Assembly (NCBI RefSeq): GCF_015356855.1
Contig: NZ_ARXR01000001.1
Location: 124,001-188,000 of the forward strand
Reading direction: 5' to 3'
Source of the DNA: Alloalcanivorax venustensis ISO4
GTDB taxonomy: Bacteria > Pseudomonadota > Gammaproteobacteria > Pseudomonadales > Alcanivoracaceae
Length of the DNA stretch: 64,000 nt
Shown here: in pieces, positions 1-10,578 of the stretch
Position numbering within the stretch: the first letter of the stretch is position 1
Layout: every line of letters begins with the position of its first letter
Position numbers and translations under genes: made by a program
The notes under the pieces: model-generated
Seen by the model: only the letters and a program-made list of their open reading frames with translations
What the model was told of the DNA's origin: nothing
The model's database searches: none

Positions 1-34
1 CCGGTGGCGGTTTCGTCTTCCCTGGCACCAGATC

Positions 35-53
35 GCAAATGGTTTGTATTTGC
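35..53 (+). promoter_or_regulatory. Possible Fur-like operator
   Basis: The 19-base stretch GCAAATGGTTTGTATTTGC is an inverted repeat (GCAAAT / ATTTGC). It lies just upstream of the ribosome binding site of a siderophore receptor gene, where a Fur box is expected. It matches the classical 19-bp Fur consensus at only about 10 of 18 arm positions, so the call rests mainly on position and symmetry. Confidence 0.35.
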
Positions 54-72
54 ATCCGAACAGAGAGGACCA

Positions 73-2385
73 ATGATGCCCCTGATGAAACACACCCTGC
101 GCGCGGCCATGCTGCTCGCCGGTCTCACCTTGCTGGCCAGTGCCCGGGCAGCCACGCTGGATATTGCCGCGCAACCGCTGGATGCCGCCCTGGCCGAACT
201 GGCCGAGGACACCGGCGTGCAGTTGATCTACGACGCCACCATCACCGCCGGCAAAAGGAGCCCGGCGCTGTCCGGCGATTACGCCATCGACCAGGCACTG
301 ACCCGGCTGCTGGCCGGCAGCGGCCTGCGCCACCGCCGCAACGACGATGGCAGCGTCACCCTGGAGCCGGCGCCCACCACCAGCGGGACGCTGGCGCCGG
401 TGGCGGTTTCCGCCCAGGTGGCCACCAAGATCGACACCCCGACGCTGGAAACGCCGCAGACGATCAACGTGGTGCGCCGCGAGCAAGTGGAGGAACAGGG
501 CTCGGAAACCGTGCAGCAGGCGCTGCGCTACACCCCCGGCGTATTCACCGAGCAGATCGGCGCCTCCCAGCGCTACGACTATGTGGTGCTGCGCGGCTTC
601 TCCGACGACAGCATCGACAATATTTATCTGGACGGCCTGAAGACCATGGGCGACGGCGGCACCTTCAGCTCCATGCAGATCGACCCCTACTTTCTGGAGC
701 GGGTGGAGATCGTCAAAGGGCCGACCTCGGTGTTGTACGGCCGGGCGTCACCGGGCGGGCTGGTCAATCTGACCAGTAAAAAACCGCTATTCGAAACCCG
801 CCAGGAGGTCACCTTCAGCGCCGGGAATAACCAGTACCGCGGCGCCGCCTTCGATTTCACCGGGCCGCTGGGCGACGGCGCCGCCTACCGGGTGGTGGGG
901 CTGACCGACCAGGGTGACACCCAGTTCGACCACCTGGAGCACAAGCGCCGGGCGATCATGCCGTCGCTGGCCCTGGACCTGGGTGACAACACCACCCTGG
1001 ATCTGATGGCCTATTTCCAGGATGACCCGCAAGGCGGCAGCCACAGCGGCGTGCCCGCCGAGGGCACGCTGTACCCCCGCAACGGCCGCTATATCTCCAA
1101 CCGGTTTTTCGAAGGCGAGCCCGCCTACGAGCAATTCTCGCGCACGGAAAAAATGGTCGGCTACCAGCTGCGCCATTTCTTCAACGACGCCTGGAGTGCG
1201 CAGCAGAATTTCCGTTACCTGACCAGCGACGTGGACCTGCAGCAGGTGTACAGCTTTGCCTGGGTGGGCAACACCGACCAACTGAGCCGCTTCTACTCCG
1301 GCGCCGATGAACAACTGGATGCCTACACCGTGGACAATCAACTGCAGGGCCTGTTCGCCACCGGCGCGCTGCGGCACACCCTGCTGGTGGGCGTCGACTA
1401 CCAGCACCGTGATGTGGACGCCGCCTGGAGCTCCGGCAGCTTCCCGGCGATCGACGCCTTCGATCCGCAATACGGCGCCGCGCCGCTGGCGATCACCGAC
1501 CCGGTGCTGCATGAGCGCAAACTGATCCAGACCGGTGTGTATATTCAGGACCAGATCGCTCTGAACAACTGGCGTTTTTCGCTGGGCGGCCGCCAGGACT
1601 GGGTGCGCACCGCCAACGTGAACACCGACACCGGCGCCCGTTCCAGCCAGGACCGCGACCAGTTCAGCGGCCGCGCCGGCGCGCTGTACCGGATGGACAA
1701 CGGCCTGGCGCCCTATGTGAGTTATTCCGAATCGTTCAACCCCAGCGTCTACACCGACGCCGACGGCGACCCGCTGGAGCCCACCGAAGGCAGCCAGTAC
1801 GAAACCGGCCTCAAATACCAGCCCCGCCAGGGCCGGGGGCTTTACACGCTGTCGCTGTTCCATATCAACCAGGAGAACCTGGCGATCCGCGAACCCCAGG
1901 CGGCGGTCTATGTACCGGTGGGCGAGGTCCGCTCGCGAGGTGTGGAGCTGGACGCCCAGAGCCAGGTCACCGACCGGCTGCGGCTGCAAGCCAGCTACAC
2001 CTATACCGACATTGAATACGTGGAAGCGGAAGAGGACATCGAAGGCAACCGCGTCAATCAGGCACCGCGCAACCAGGCCAGCGTCTGGGGCCACTACCGG
2101 TTCAACGGCGGCGCCCTGAGCGGCCTGGATGTGGGGCTCGGCGCGCGCTACCTGTCCGGCATCGAAGCGGACCGCGCCAACACTCTGAACGTGCCGTCCT
2201 ACACACTGATGGACGCGTCCATCGGCTACGACTTCGGGCAACTGGGCGTGCGCGGCCTGAGCGCGCGCCTCAACGCCAACAACCTTCTGGACAAGGAGTA
2301 CGTGGCGTCCTGCTACTCGCTGAATTACTGCTATTTCGGCGCCGAGCGCAGCGTGACGGCGTCGCTCACCTATCGGCTGCGTTGA
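73..2385 (+). CDS. TonB-dependent siderophore receptor with STN signalling domain
   Basis: This outer-membrane gated channel imports a ferric siderophore using TonB-ExbBD energy. I place the start at the ATG at 73, behind an AGAGGA Shine-Dalgarno (770 residues); a longer GTG reading from base 4 has no ribosome site. The protein begins with a signal peptide (about residues 1-26, ending ASARA). An STN domain follows (about 27-105), then the plug with the PQTINVV and LRGF elements, and a 22-strand barrel ending in an aromatic/Arg residue (YRLR), as in FpvA/FhuE/FecA-type receptors. The STN domain implies a transducing receptor that talks to a FecR-like anti-sigma factor. No fecI/fecR pair is visible here, so it could lie left of the window. 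The siderophore cannot be named from sequence. Confidence 0.93.
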   Translation: MMPLMKHTLRAAMLLAGLTLLASARAATLDIAAQPLDAALAELAEDTGVQLIYDATITAGKRSPALSGDYAIDQALTRLLAGSGLRHRRNDDGSVTLEPAPTTSGTLAPVAVSAQVATKIDTPTLETPQTINVVRREQVEEQGSETVQQALRYTPGVFTEQIGASQRYDYVVLRGFSDDSIDNIYLDGLKTMGDGGTFSSMQIDPYFLERVEIVKGPTSVLYGRASPGGLVNLTSKKPLFETRQEVTFSAGNNQYRGAAFDFTGPLGDGAAYRVVGLTDQGDTQFDHLEHKRRAIMPSLALDLGDNTTLDLMAYFQDDPQGGSHSGVPAEGTLYPRNGRYISNRFFEGEPAYEQFSRTEKMVGYQLRHFFNDAWSAQQNFRYLTSDVDLQQVYSFAWVGNTDQLSRFYSGADEQLDAYTVDNQLQGLFATGALRHTLLVGVDYQHRDVDAAWSSGSFPAIDAFDPQYGAAPLAITDPVLHERKLIQTGVYIQDQIALNNWRFSLGGRQDWVRTANVNTDTGARSSQDRDQFSGRAGALYRMDNGLAPYVSYSESFNPSVYTDADGDPLEPTEGSQYETGLKYQPRQGRGLYTLSLFHINQENLAIREPQAAVYVPVGEVRSRGVELDAQSQVTDRLRLQASYTYTDIEYVEAEEDIEGNRVNQAPRNQASVWGHYRFNGGALSGLDVGLGARYLSGIEADRANTLNVPSYTLMDASIGYDFGQLGVRGLSARLNANNLLDKEYVASCYSLNYCYFGAERSVTASLTYRLR

Positions 2386-2408
2386 TAGAACCACGCCAAA
2401 AAACAAAA

Positions 2409-2512
2409 CCGTTCCGCAGAAACAGGCAAGAAAGCGCCAGTTTTGACCTACCGCCGAAACGGGGCGCGCTCTTAGGGTAGCGCCCCGATAACGGCGAATT
2501 TCTGCGGAACGG
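2409..2512. repeat. 14-bp perfect inverted repeat enclosing a GC-rich hairpin
   Basis: CCGTTCCGCAGAAA (2409-2422) is repeated as its exact reverse complement, TTTCTGCGGAACGG, at 2499-2512. Between them a second hairpin is formed by GGGGCGC (2461-2467) and GCGCCCC (2480-2486). The whole structure fills the gap between the siderophore receptor and the LpxR-like gene, and its right arm overlaps the latter's ribosome binding site (GGAG at 2511-2514). It may terminate the receptor transcript, hide the downstream ribosome site in mRNA, or be a palindromic repeat element. Confidence 0.6.
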
Positions 2513-2518
2513 AGAACG

Positions 2519-3709
2519 ATGAACAATGCATCTGATGACGCCGCCCCAGGGTGGGGCGCGCACCCCGACAACGGCCTGCTGCGAACGGCCGTTTTCCTGA
2601 TCGCCCTGGGCGTGGCCCCCACCGCCCTGGCGCAACCCCAAACGGCTTCCCCGGACCCGGCCGTGGAGCCCGCCGGCCGGATACAACTGGCGCTACTGGA
2701 ACACGAGGAACGGACGCCGCGCCGCCCCCGGCCCGAGCCGAAGCGCGAAGCGGACAAGGAAAGCTGGTCGTTCGCCTTCGACAACGACGCCCTGGTGCCC
2801 TCGCACCGGGACCAGGACTACACCTATGGCCTGAGCGTCTCCTACACCGGCCGGGACGCCCGCGATGCCTGGTACTCACTGAACCCGGTGCTGGGCGCCC
2901 TGGACGGGCTGTTCGGCGTGGATGGCCGCGCGGCGCAACGCGTCGAGGGCCACAGCGTCGAGTTCGGGCTGTTCGGCTTTACCCCGGAAGACAAGGCGGC
3001 GTCCAAGCCGGTGTACAACGACCGCCCCTACGCCAGCCTGATCTACCTGTCGCAATCACGGGTGCGCATCGACCCGCGCGAAAACGTGGCCTGGCACAGC
3101 AGCCTGACCGTCGGCGCCCTCGGCCTGGCGATCGTCGGTAACGGCCAGAACGCGGTGCACAAGGTGATCGGCAGCGAACACGCCGACGGCTGGAAGCACC
3201 AGGTCAGCGAAGGCGGCGAACCCACCGCCCGCTACACGGTGGCGCGGCAGAAATACCTGGCGGTCTCGTCATCCAACCTGGAAGTGAAAAGCACCCTGCA
3301 GGCGTCCGCCGGCTATCTCACCGAGGCGCGCTGGAGCCTGAGCTTCCGGGGCGGGCGCATCGCCGACCCCTGGTGGCGTTTCAATCCGGAGCTGGCCAGT
3401 TATGGCGACGGCGCGGCGCGCGGCAACGGCGGGCCGGCGCGGGCGGAAAGCTATCTGTGGGGTGGCGCCGCCGTGGTGGCGCGGGGCTACAACGTGTTTC
3501 TTCAGGGCCAGTTCCGCGACAGCGAAGTGACCTACGATTCTGATCAGTTGAACCACATGATCGTGGAAGCCTGGCTCGGCTATACCCAGTCGTTCGCCAG
3601 TGGCTGGCGGCTCAGCTATGTACTGCGCGGCCACACGTCGGAAGTGCGCGAAGGGGCGGCCGACCGCAATCTGCTGTGGGGCGGCCTGATTATCGCCAGA
3701 ACCTTCTAG
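2519..3709 (+). CDS. Lipid A deacylase LpxR-like outer membrane protein
   Basis: It is a predicted outer-membrane barrel of the LpxR (DUF2219) family, whose Salmonella member removes the 3'-acyloxyacyl chain of lipid A with Ca2+. Family landmarks are visible: an N-terminal FDND...DYTYGL block, the NDRPYASLIYL block, and a GNGQNAVHKVIG...GWKHQ block holding the His expected to be catalytic. The chain ends in aromatic IARTF. At 396 residues it is about 75 longer than Salmonella LpxR. The extra length is a signal peptide (about 20-38, ending ALAQ) and a charged Pro/Arg/Glu-rich linker before the barrel. The start is the ATG right after GGAG. It is convergent with the next gene. Activity on lipid A is inferred from the family. 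Confidence 0.85.
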   Translation: MNNASDDAAPGWGAHPDNGLLRTAVFLIALGVAPTALAQPQTASPDPAVEPAGRIQLALLEHEERTPRRPRPEPKREADKESWSFAFDNDALVPSHRDQDYTYGLSVSYTGRDARDAWYSLNPVLGALDGLFGVDGRAAQRVEGHSVEFGLFGFTPEDKAASKPVYNDRPYASLIYLSQSRVRIDPRENVAWHSSLTVGALGLAIVGNGQNAVHKVIGSEHADGWKHQVSEGGEPTARYTVARQKYLAVSSSNLEVKSTLQASAGYLTEARWSLSFRGGRIADPWWRFNPELASYGDGAARGNGGPARAESYLWGGAAVVARGYNVFLQGQFRDSEVTYDSDQLNHMIVEAWLGYTQSFASGWRLSYVLRGHTSEVREGAADRNLLWGGLIIARTF

Positions 3710-3719
3710 GGCGGGCCCG

Positions 3720-4088
3720 CTAGCTCTGGGCGTCGATGTGGTCGCGCACCAAAGACACCAGGCCGCCGGCGTTGCCGAAGTATTCCAGCAGCTCGATACG
3801 CAGGTGCGGGTGACGCTGGCGGGCCTCCTCCACCTGGTCGGGAATATCCCGGGACACGTGCTTGCCCTTGTTAAAAAACAGCGGGTACACCTGCACGGTC
3901 TCCACCGGCTGGTGTTCGATCTGCTGCAGCGCGTCCATGAGTGACGGCCGCGCCAGCTCCAGGAAACAGGGCAGCACCGCCACATAGTCGTGGCTTTGTT
4001 CGGCCACCTGCTCCACCAGCAAACGGAATTCGTCGTTGGCGGCTTCGGCACGGCTGCCGTGGGCCATGATCAACAGAGCTTTGCTCAT
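3720..4088 (-). CDS. CbiX/SirB-like sirohydrochlorin chelatase, short form
   Basis: This 122-residue single-domain protein has the chelatase fold typical of the short CbiX/SirB family, which inserts Co or Fe into sirohydrochlorin. The N-terminal ALLIMAHGSR motif carries the conserved metal-binding His. A second cluster, VQVYPLFFNKGKHVSRDIP, carries the other conserved His region. Short forms are presumed to work as homodimers, because they have half the length of CbiK or CbiX-long. The ATG overlaps the stop codon of the upstream deacetylase-like gene by one base (TAATG), so the two are translationally coupled. No other cobalamin or siroheme gene lies nearby, so the substrate is uncertain. Confidence 0.8.
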   Translation of the reverse strand: MSKALLIMAHGSRAEAANDEFRLLVEQVAEQSHDYVAVLPCFLELARPSLMDALQQIEHQPVETVQVYPLFFNKGKHVSRDIPDQVEEARQRHPHLRIELLEYFGNAGGLVSLVRDHIDAQS

Positions 4089-4996
4089 TACTGCCTCCAC
4101 AATTGGTGGGCCGCTTCCACGACCAGGGCATGGCGCCGGGCCAGGGCCGGCCGGTCGTCGTCGTAGCCGCCGCCGATCACCGTGGCCACGGGCACGCCGT
4201 GCTCCCGGCACAGCGTCAGCACCCGGCGCTCGCGCTCGGCCAGCCCGGTCAGGCTGACCGCGAGCCGGCCCAGCGGGTCGCCGGCGTACACGTCCACCCC
4301 CGCATCGTACAGCACCAGGTCCGGCTGTAGCTGCCGCAGCAGGTCGGACAGTGTCTCCTCGACCACCGCCAGGTAGCCGTCATCTTCCAGTCCCACGGGC
4401 AAGCCGACGTCAAGATCGCTGCGGCTCTTGCGGGTGGGGAAGTTTTTCTCGCAGTGAATCGAGCAGGTGAACAGCTCCGGATCGCCGGCGAGGATGGCGG
4501 CGGTGCCGTCGCCCTGATGCACGTCGCAATCAAAAATCAGCACCCGCTTCACCAGCCCGCCGGCGCGCAACGCCCGGGCGGTGATCGCCAGATCATTGAG
4601 AATGCAGAAGCCGGAGCCGAAGTCATAGTGGGCGTGGTGGGTGCCGCCGGCCAGGTGGCAGGCAATGCCGTGCTTCAACGCCAGCTGGGCGGTGAGCAGA
4701 GTGCCCATGGGCGCGATGCAGGTGCGCCGGACCAGGTCTTCACTCCAGGGCAGGCCCATGCGTTTGGCTTCCCGCTCGCCGAGTCGGTTGCCGAGAAAGC
4801 GGTCGAGATACTCCGGGCAGTGCGCCAGCGACAGCAGCGCCGGACGCGCCCGCCCCGGACGGTGCAGATTGGCCGCGCCGGCGACGCCGCTGTCGCGCAG
4901 CCGTTCGTGCAGCAGCCGGAACTTTTCCATCGGAAAGCGGTGCCGGCCGGGAAACGGAAAACAGTAGGACGGATGATAGACAAGCGGTACGGACAT
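4088..4996 (-). CDS. Histone deacetylase-family amidohydrolase
   Basis: It is a 302-residue member of the arginase/deacetylase superfamily, related to the bacterial AcuC/HDAC-like enzymes that hydrolyse acetyl-amide bonds with Zn2+. The motifs are clear: the GGTHHAHYDFGSGFCILND segment with the catalytic His pair, the DCDVHQGDG zinc-binding motif, a second metal Asp in YDAGVDVYAGDPLG, and a C-terminal GGGYDDD turn. The start MSVPLVYHPSY fits the family N-terminus. The natural substrate in bacteria (acetyl-lysine, acetylpolyamine or other) cannot be told from the sequence. It overlaps the chelatase gene by one base, forming a two-gene operon. Confidence 0.88.
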   Translation of the reverse strand: MSVPLVYHPSYCFPFPGRHRFPMEKFRLLHERLRDSGVAGAANLHRPGRARPALLSLAHCPEYLDRFLGNRLGEREAKRMGLPWSEDLVRRTCIAPMGTLLTAQLALKHGIACHLAGGTHHAHYDFGSGFCILNDLAITARALRAGGLVKRVLIFDCDVHQGDGTAAILAGDPELFTCSIHCEKNFPTRKSRSDLDVGLPVGLEDDGYLAVVEETLSDLLRQLQPDLVLYDAGVDVYAGDPLGRLAVSLTGLAERERRVLTLCREHGVPVATVIGGGYDDDRPALARRHALVVEAAHQLWRQ

Positions 4997-5037
4997 GGCG
5001 GGAGTATAGCGGAACGGCGGCGTTTGGCGGGCGCCCC

Positions 5038-6445
5038 TCAGGGCGCCTCGGGGAAACCGGCCAGGCCCTGGCCCAGAACCCGGTACAGGGTCACCCTGGC
5101 GAGCAGTTCGTTGTAACGCTGATCGAGCATGTTCCGGCGCGCGTTGTTGAGGCTGGTCTGTGCGTCCAACACCGAGGTCAGCTCGATGTCGCCTTCGCGA
5201 TAGCGCACCTCGGCGATTTCAAAACTGCGGCGCGCCTGGGCCAGCGCTTCGCGGAAGAACTGGTCCTGTTGTTCCAGGGCGTTGATGCTGCCCAGGCTCT
5301 GGTCCACCTCGGACAGCGCGGTGAGCAGCACGCCCCGGTAGGTGGCCACCTGCTCCAGCCAGGCGGCGCGGGCGGTGGTGTTCTCGCCGCGCACCTGGCC
5401 GCCGTCGAACAACAGCTGGCTGAGGGAGGCCGCCAGGCTGTAGACCGCGTCGCCGTCGAACAGATCACTCAACGAGCTGCTGGCGTAGCCGGCGCCGCCG
5501 GTGAGGCTCAATGACGGCCAATAGGCGCTGCGCGCCACCGCCACGCCGTAGTCGGCGGCCATCAGATTGGCCAGGGCCCGGCCCACGTCCGGGCGCTGCG
5601 CCAGCACTTCGGCGGGCAGCCCCGACTCGATCTCGGGCACGGTCAGTTCATCCAGCCCGCCGTCCGACAGCAGAAAGCCCTGGGGCGTGTCGCCCACCAG
5701 CACCGCCAGCGCGTAGCGGGTTTCCCGCGCCTGCTGGCGCAGGTCCGGCAGGGCGGCGCGCTGGTTGGCCACCAGGGTGCGCTGCTGGGCCAGGTCCTGG
5801 GGCGACACCGCGCCGTAACGCACCTTGGCCTCGACCAGTTCCAGCACCCGCTCGGCCAGCGCCAGGCTGTCCTCGGCCAGGGCCAGGCGCTCCTCCAGAT
5901 AGCGCCACTGCAGCCAGGTGTTGGCGACGCTGGCCAGCACCGTCAGGCGCACGCTGTCGCGGTCGAAGCGGCTGGCCTCCAGGTTGGCTTCGGCGACCGC
6001 CTTGTTGTTGCGCAGCCGGCCCCACAGGTCCAGCTCGTAGCTGGCGTTGGCGCGCAGCTGGAAGCTGTCGCTGCTGGTGCCGCCGAAGGTGCCGGAGGTG
6101 GACGCGCCGCCGTCCAGGGACAGGCTCGGGAACAGCGACGAACCGGCCTGCTGCAACCGGCCCTCGGCCTGCAGCACGCGGGCGGCGGCGGCGCGCAGAT
6201 CGGTGTTGTCGCTCAGCGAGCGGGCCACCAGCTGGTTCAGTTCATCGCTGCCGAAGCCCTGCCACCAGGCCGGGTTGCTCACCGCCGCGCGGCTGTCGGC
6301 AATCTGATTCTCCCACTGCGCCGGCGCCTCCGGTTCCGGGGTCTCCAGCCCGGACCGCACCGCGCACCCGGATACCATCAGGGCGCCGAGGGCCACCGCC
6401 AGGACCGCCCCTTTGCAACTGGCAACTTTCAACTTGCTGGCTGTT

Positions 6446-6453
<8 letters not shown>
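5038..6453 (-). CDS. Outer membrane factor lipoprotein of a MacAB-type efflux system
   Basis: It is a TolC/OprM/NodT-family outer membrane channel of 471 residues. The signal sequence ends in a lipobox (LMVSGCA), so it is predicted to be a lipid-anchored trimeric channel. Two OEP repeats with long Ala/Leu/Arg-rich coiled coils follow, including the typical RPDV motif ([10 protein letters not shown]). Its start lies inside the end of macB (8-base overlap), making it the third gene of the macA-macB-omf operon. It would complete the tripartite exporter from inner membrane to outside. Confidence 0.9.
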
Positions 6454-8403
<1,950 letters not shown>

Positions 8404-8404
<1 letters not shown>

Positions 8405-9543
8405 CAGAACAGACCCCGGCGGCGCGGCTCGTCCTCGGTTTGCGCCTGCACCTTACCGATCACCACGGTGTCGCCTTCGGCGAGCCCGTCGGTGATCTGC
8501 ACGCGCACCCGGTCGGTGACGCCGGTTTTCACCGGACGTTTTTCCAGCCGGCCCTTGCCGGCGGGCACCTCCACGTACTGACCGTCGGCGCCGCTCTTCA
8601 CCGCCGACGCGGGCACGCTGAGCGCCCCCTCGGCGGACTCCACCACGAAAAACACCTGGGCGGTCATCCCCGACATCAAGGCGTTGTCCGGGTTGGCCAC
8701 ATCGAACTCGGCGGTGTAGAGCACCACGTTATTGACCACTTCCGGGGTCGGCAGCACCTGGCGCAGCGTGCTGTCATAACGCACGGCGCTGTTGCCCAGG
8801 GTGGAGAAGTACCCCGGCATGCCGATCTCCAGCCGGTCCACGTCCGCCTCGGAGACCTCCGTGGACACGGTCATGGTGGAGAGATCGGCGACGCGCATCA
8901 GAATCGGCGCGGTCTGGTTGGCGTTGAGGGTTTGCCCTTCGCGGGCATCCAGGGTCACCACGGTGCCGTCGCGGGGGGCGTAGATCTTGGCGTAGCCGAG
9001 GGTCGCCTGGTCGCCCTCAAGGCCGGACTGGGTCTGGTCGATCTGTGCCTGCAGCACTTTGATCTGGGCGCGGGTGGTGGCCAGGGTGGCCTTGGCGGTC
9101 TGCCAGGCGTCATCACTGGTGGCGTCGGCCTGGCGCAGCCGCTCCTGGCGGTCGAACTGCACCTGCGCCAGTTCCAGCTCGGCGCGCTGCTGCTCCAGTT
9201 GCGCGCGCAGGGCGTCCAGTTGCGCCAGGCCCGCCTGCACCTGCGACTCCTGCACCGAGGCATCGATTTCCGCCAGCAGCTGGCCCTTTTCGACTTTATC
9301 GCCGAGATCCACGTGCAGCTTTTCCAGCTGGCCGGACACCTGGGCGCCCACGTCCACGTAATCGTAGGGCTCCAGGGTGCCGAGGGCGGTCACCAGATCC
9401 TCGATGTCGGCGGGTTGGACCCGGGCGGTCTGCCACTGCCCGTCCGTGGCGCCGTTACCCGACAGCCACCACCAGGACGCGGCCAGCGCGGCCAGGACCA
9501 CCAGCGAAACGATTAGCAAACGACGTTTGATCCAGCGTGTCAT
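8404..9543 (-). CDS. macA: MacA-type periplasmic adaptor
   Basis: It is an HlyD/MFP-family adaptor of 379 residues that bridges MacB and the outer membrane channel. It has one N-terminal membrane anchor ([21 protein letters not shown]), a split biotinyl-lipoyl domain ([32 protein letters not shown] and the returning [13 protein letters not shown]), a long coiled-coil hairpin (about 100-190), then beta-barrel and membrane-proximal domains. The stop codon shares one base with the macB start. It is the first gene of the leftward operon. The roughly 110-base upstream gap shows no clear regulator box. Confidence 0.93.
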
Positions 9544-9652
9544 GACCCTGCCCGAATACTCTGCCCAGAAAAGAATGCGTCGACCTCAAAGGTACCGGTA
9601 AAAGATGCAAAGAATATGCGTCAAACCGCCAACCACCGTGCACGCCCGCCGC

Positions 9653-9868
9653 TCACTCGCGGAACGGCGTTACCAGATGCTTGAGATTTTCCACGCTGAG
9701 AATCATCGCCAGGGCCATGAGACGGCCCAGTTCGCCGCGGGGAAAGCCGCGGTCGGCGAACCACAGCAGGTAGGATTCGGGCAGATCGATCAACGGCCTG
9801 CCCTGGTATTTACCGAAAGGCATGGTGCGCTGACAGACAGCGATCAGGTCTTCGTTTTTAAAACTCAT
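9653..9868 (-). CDS. DUF3820 family small protein
   Basis: This 71-residue protein contains the DUF3820 (QSregVF_b) signature MPFGKYQGRPLIDLPESYLLWFADRG. The family is widespread in gammaproteobacteria, where its Pfam name records a putative quorum-sensing-regulated virulence factor. No enzymatic function is established. There is no signal peptide or membrane segment. It lies alone between the divergent-side macA start and the CDF pair, on the same strand as both. Confidence 0.8.
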   Translation of the reverse strand: MSFKNEDLIAVCQRTMPFGKYQGRPLIDLPESYLLWFADRGFPRGELGRLMALAMILSVENLKHLVTPFRE

Positions 9869-9901
9869 GACGATGCCGTTGGAGCGGAAATGCCGGGCAG
9901 A

Positions 9902-10555
9902 CTAACGCGCCGGGCCGCAGCCGTCACCACCGGGGCCCGGCCCGTCACGTTGCCCGGCCCTCTGTTCGGCATTGGCCTGGCGCAGAATGGACACCGCGCT
10001 ATGGCAGAACAAACCGGCAATCGCCATCGCCACCAGCACGTCCGGCCAGTGGCTGCCGCTGGCCAGCACCAGCAGGCCGGCGACGATCACCGATATATTA
10101 GCGAGCACATCATTGCGCGTGCACAGCCAGGCGGAGCGGATATTGGCGTCACCCTGGCGGTAGCGTACCAGCAGCATCAGGCTGGTGAGGTTGGCCACCA
10201 GCGCCAAGGCGCCGATGCCGGACATCATCACCCCGGGGGGCGCGGCCCCGGTTATCAGGCTTACCAAGCTGTCCGCCAGCACCAGCAACCCCAGCAGCAG
10301 CAGCGAGAAGCCCTTGATACGGGCGGCGCGAAATCGCCAGGTCAGGGATTGCCCCAGCGCCCAAAGGGTGATGCCGTAGGTAGCGGCGTCACCCAGGAAA
10401 TCCAGGGCATCGGCGCGCAGTGCCCGCGAGCCAGAGAACAGGCCCACCGCCGCTTCCACGGCGAACATGACCAGATTGATCGCGAGCACCGCGATCAATA
10501 CGTTTCGATAGGCGGCGGGCGCCTGGTGGTTCAATTCCGGTTCGCAACATGCCAT
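9902..10555 (-). CDS. Short CDF-family cation transporter lacking the C-terminal domain
   Basis: It is a cation diffusion facilitator-like membrane protein of 217 residues starting MACCEPEL. I choose the ATG at 10555 because GGAGGAG stands six to seven bases upstream. Six transmembrane helices are visible. The usual HxxxD metal sites are altered: helix 2 has DALDFLGDA (Asp-Asp) and helix 5 has TRNDVLAN (Asn-Asp). The protein ends soon after helix 6 with a Gly/Pro-rich tail, so the cytoplasmic dimerisation domain of YiiP/CzcD is missing. The Cys-Cys near the N-terminus could bind metal. It follows the full-length CDF gene by 23 bases and shares its MerR-type promoter, so it is probably metal induced. 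Confidence 0.85.
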   Translation of the reverse strand: MACCEPELNHQAPAAYRNVLIAVLAINLVMFAVEAAVGLFSGSRALRADALDFLGDAATYGITLWALGQSLTWRFRAARIKGFSLLLLGLLVLADSLVSLITGAAPPGVMMSGIGALALVANLTSLMLLVRYRQGDANIRSAWLCTRNDVLANISVIVAGLLVLASGSHWPDVLVAMAIAGLFCHSAVSILRQANAEQRAGQRDGPGPGGDGCGPAR

Positions 10556-10578
10556 GTCGATCTCCTCCGCTGCGGTGG

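Noticed and set aside
787-2784. Long open frame antisense to the siderophore receptor and beyond (665 codons)
   Set aside because: It is antisense to a clear receptor with all domains, has a Val/Gly/His/Gln-rich composition typical of reversed high-GC genes, and matches no family.
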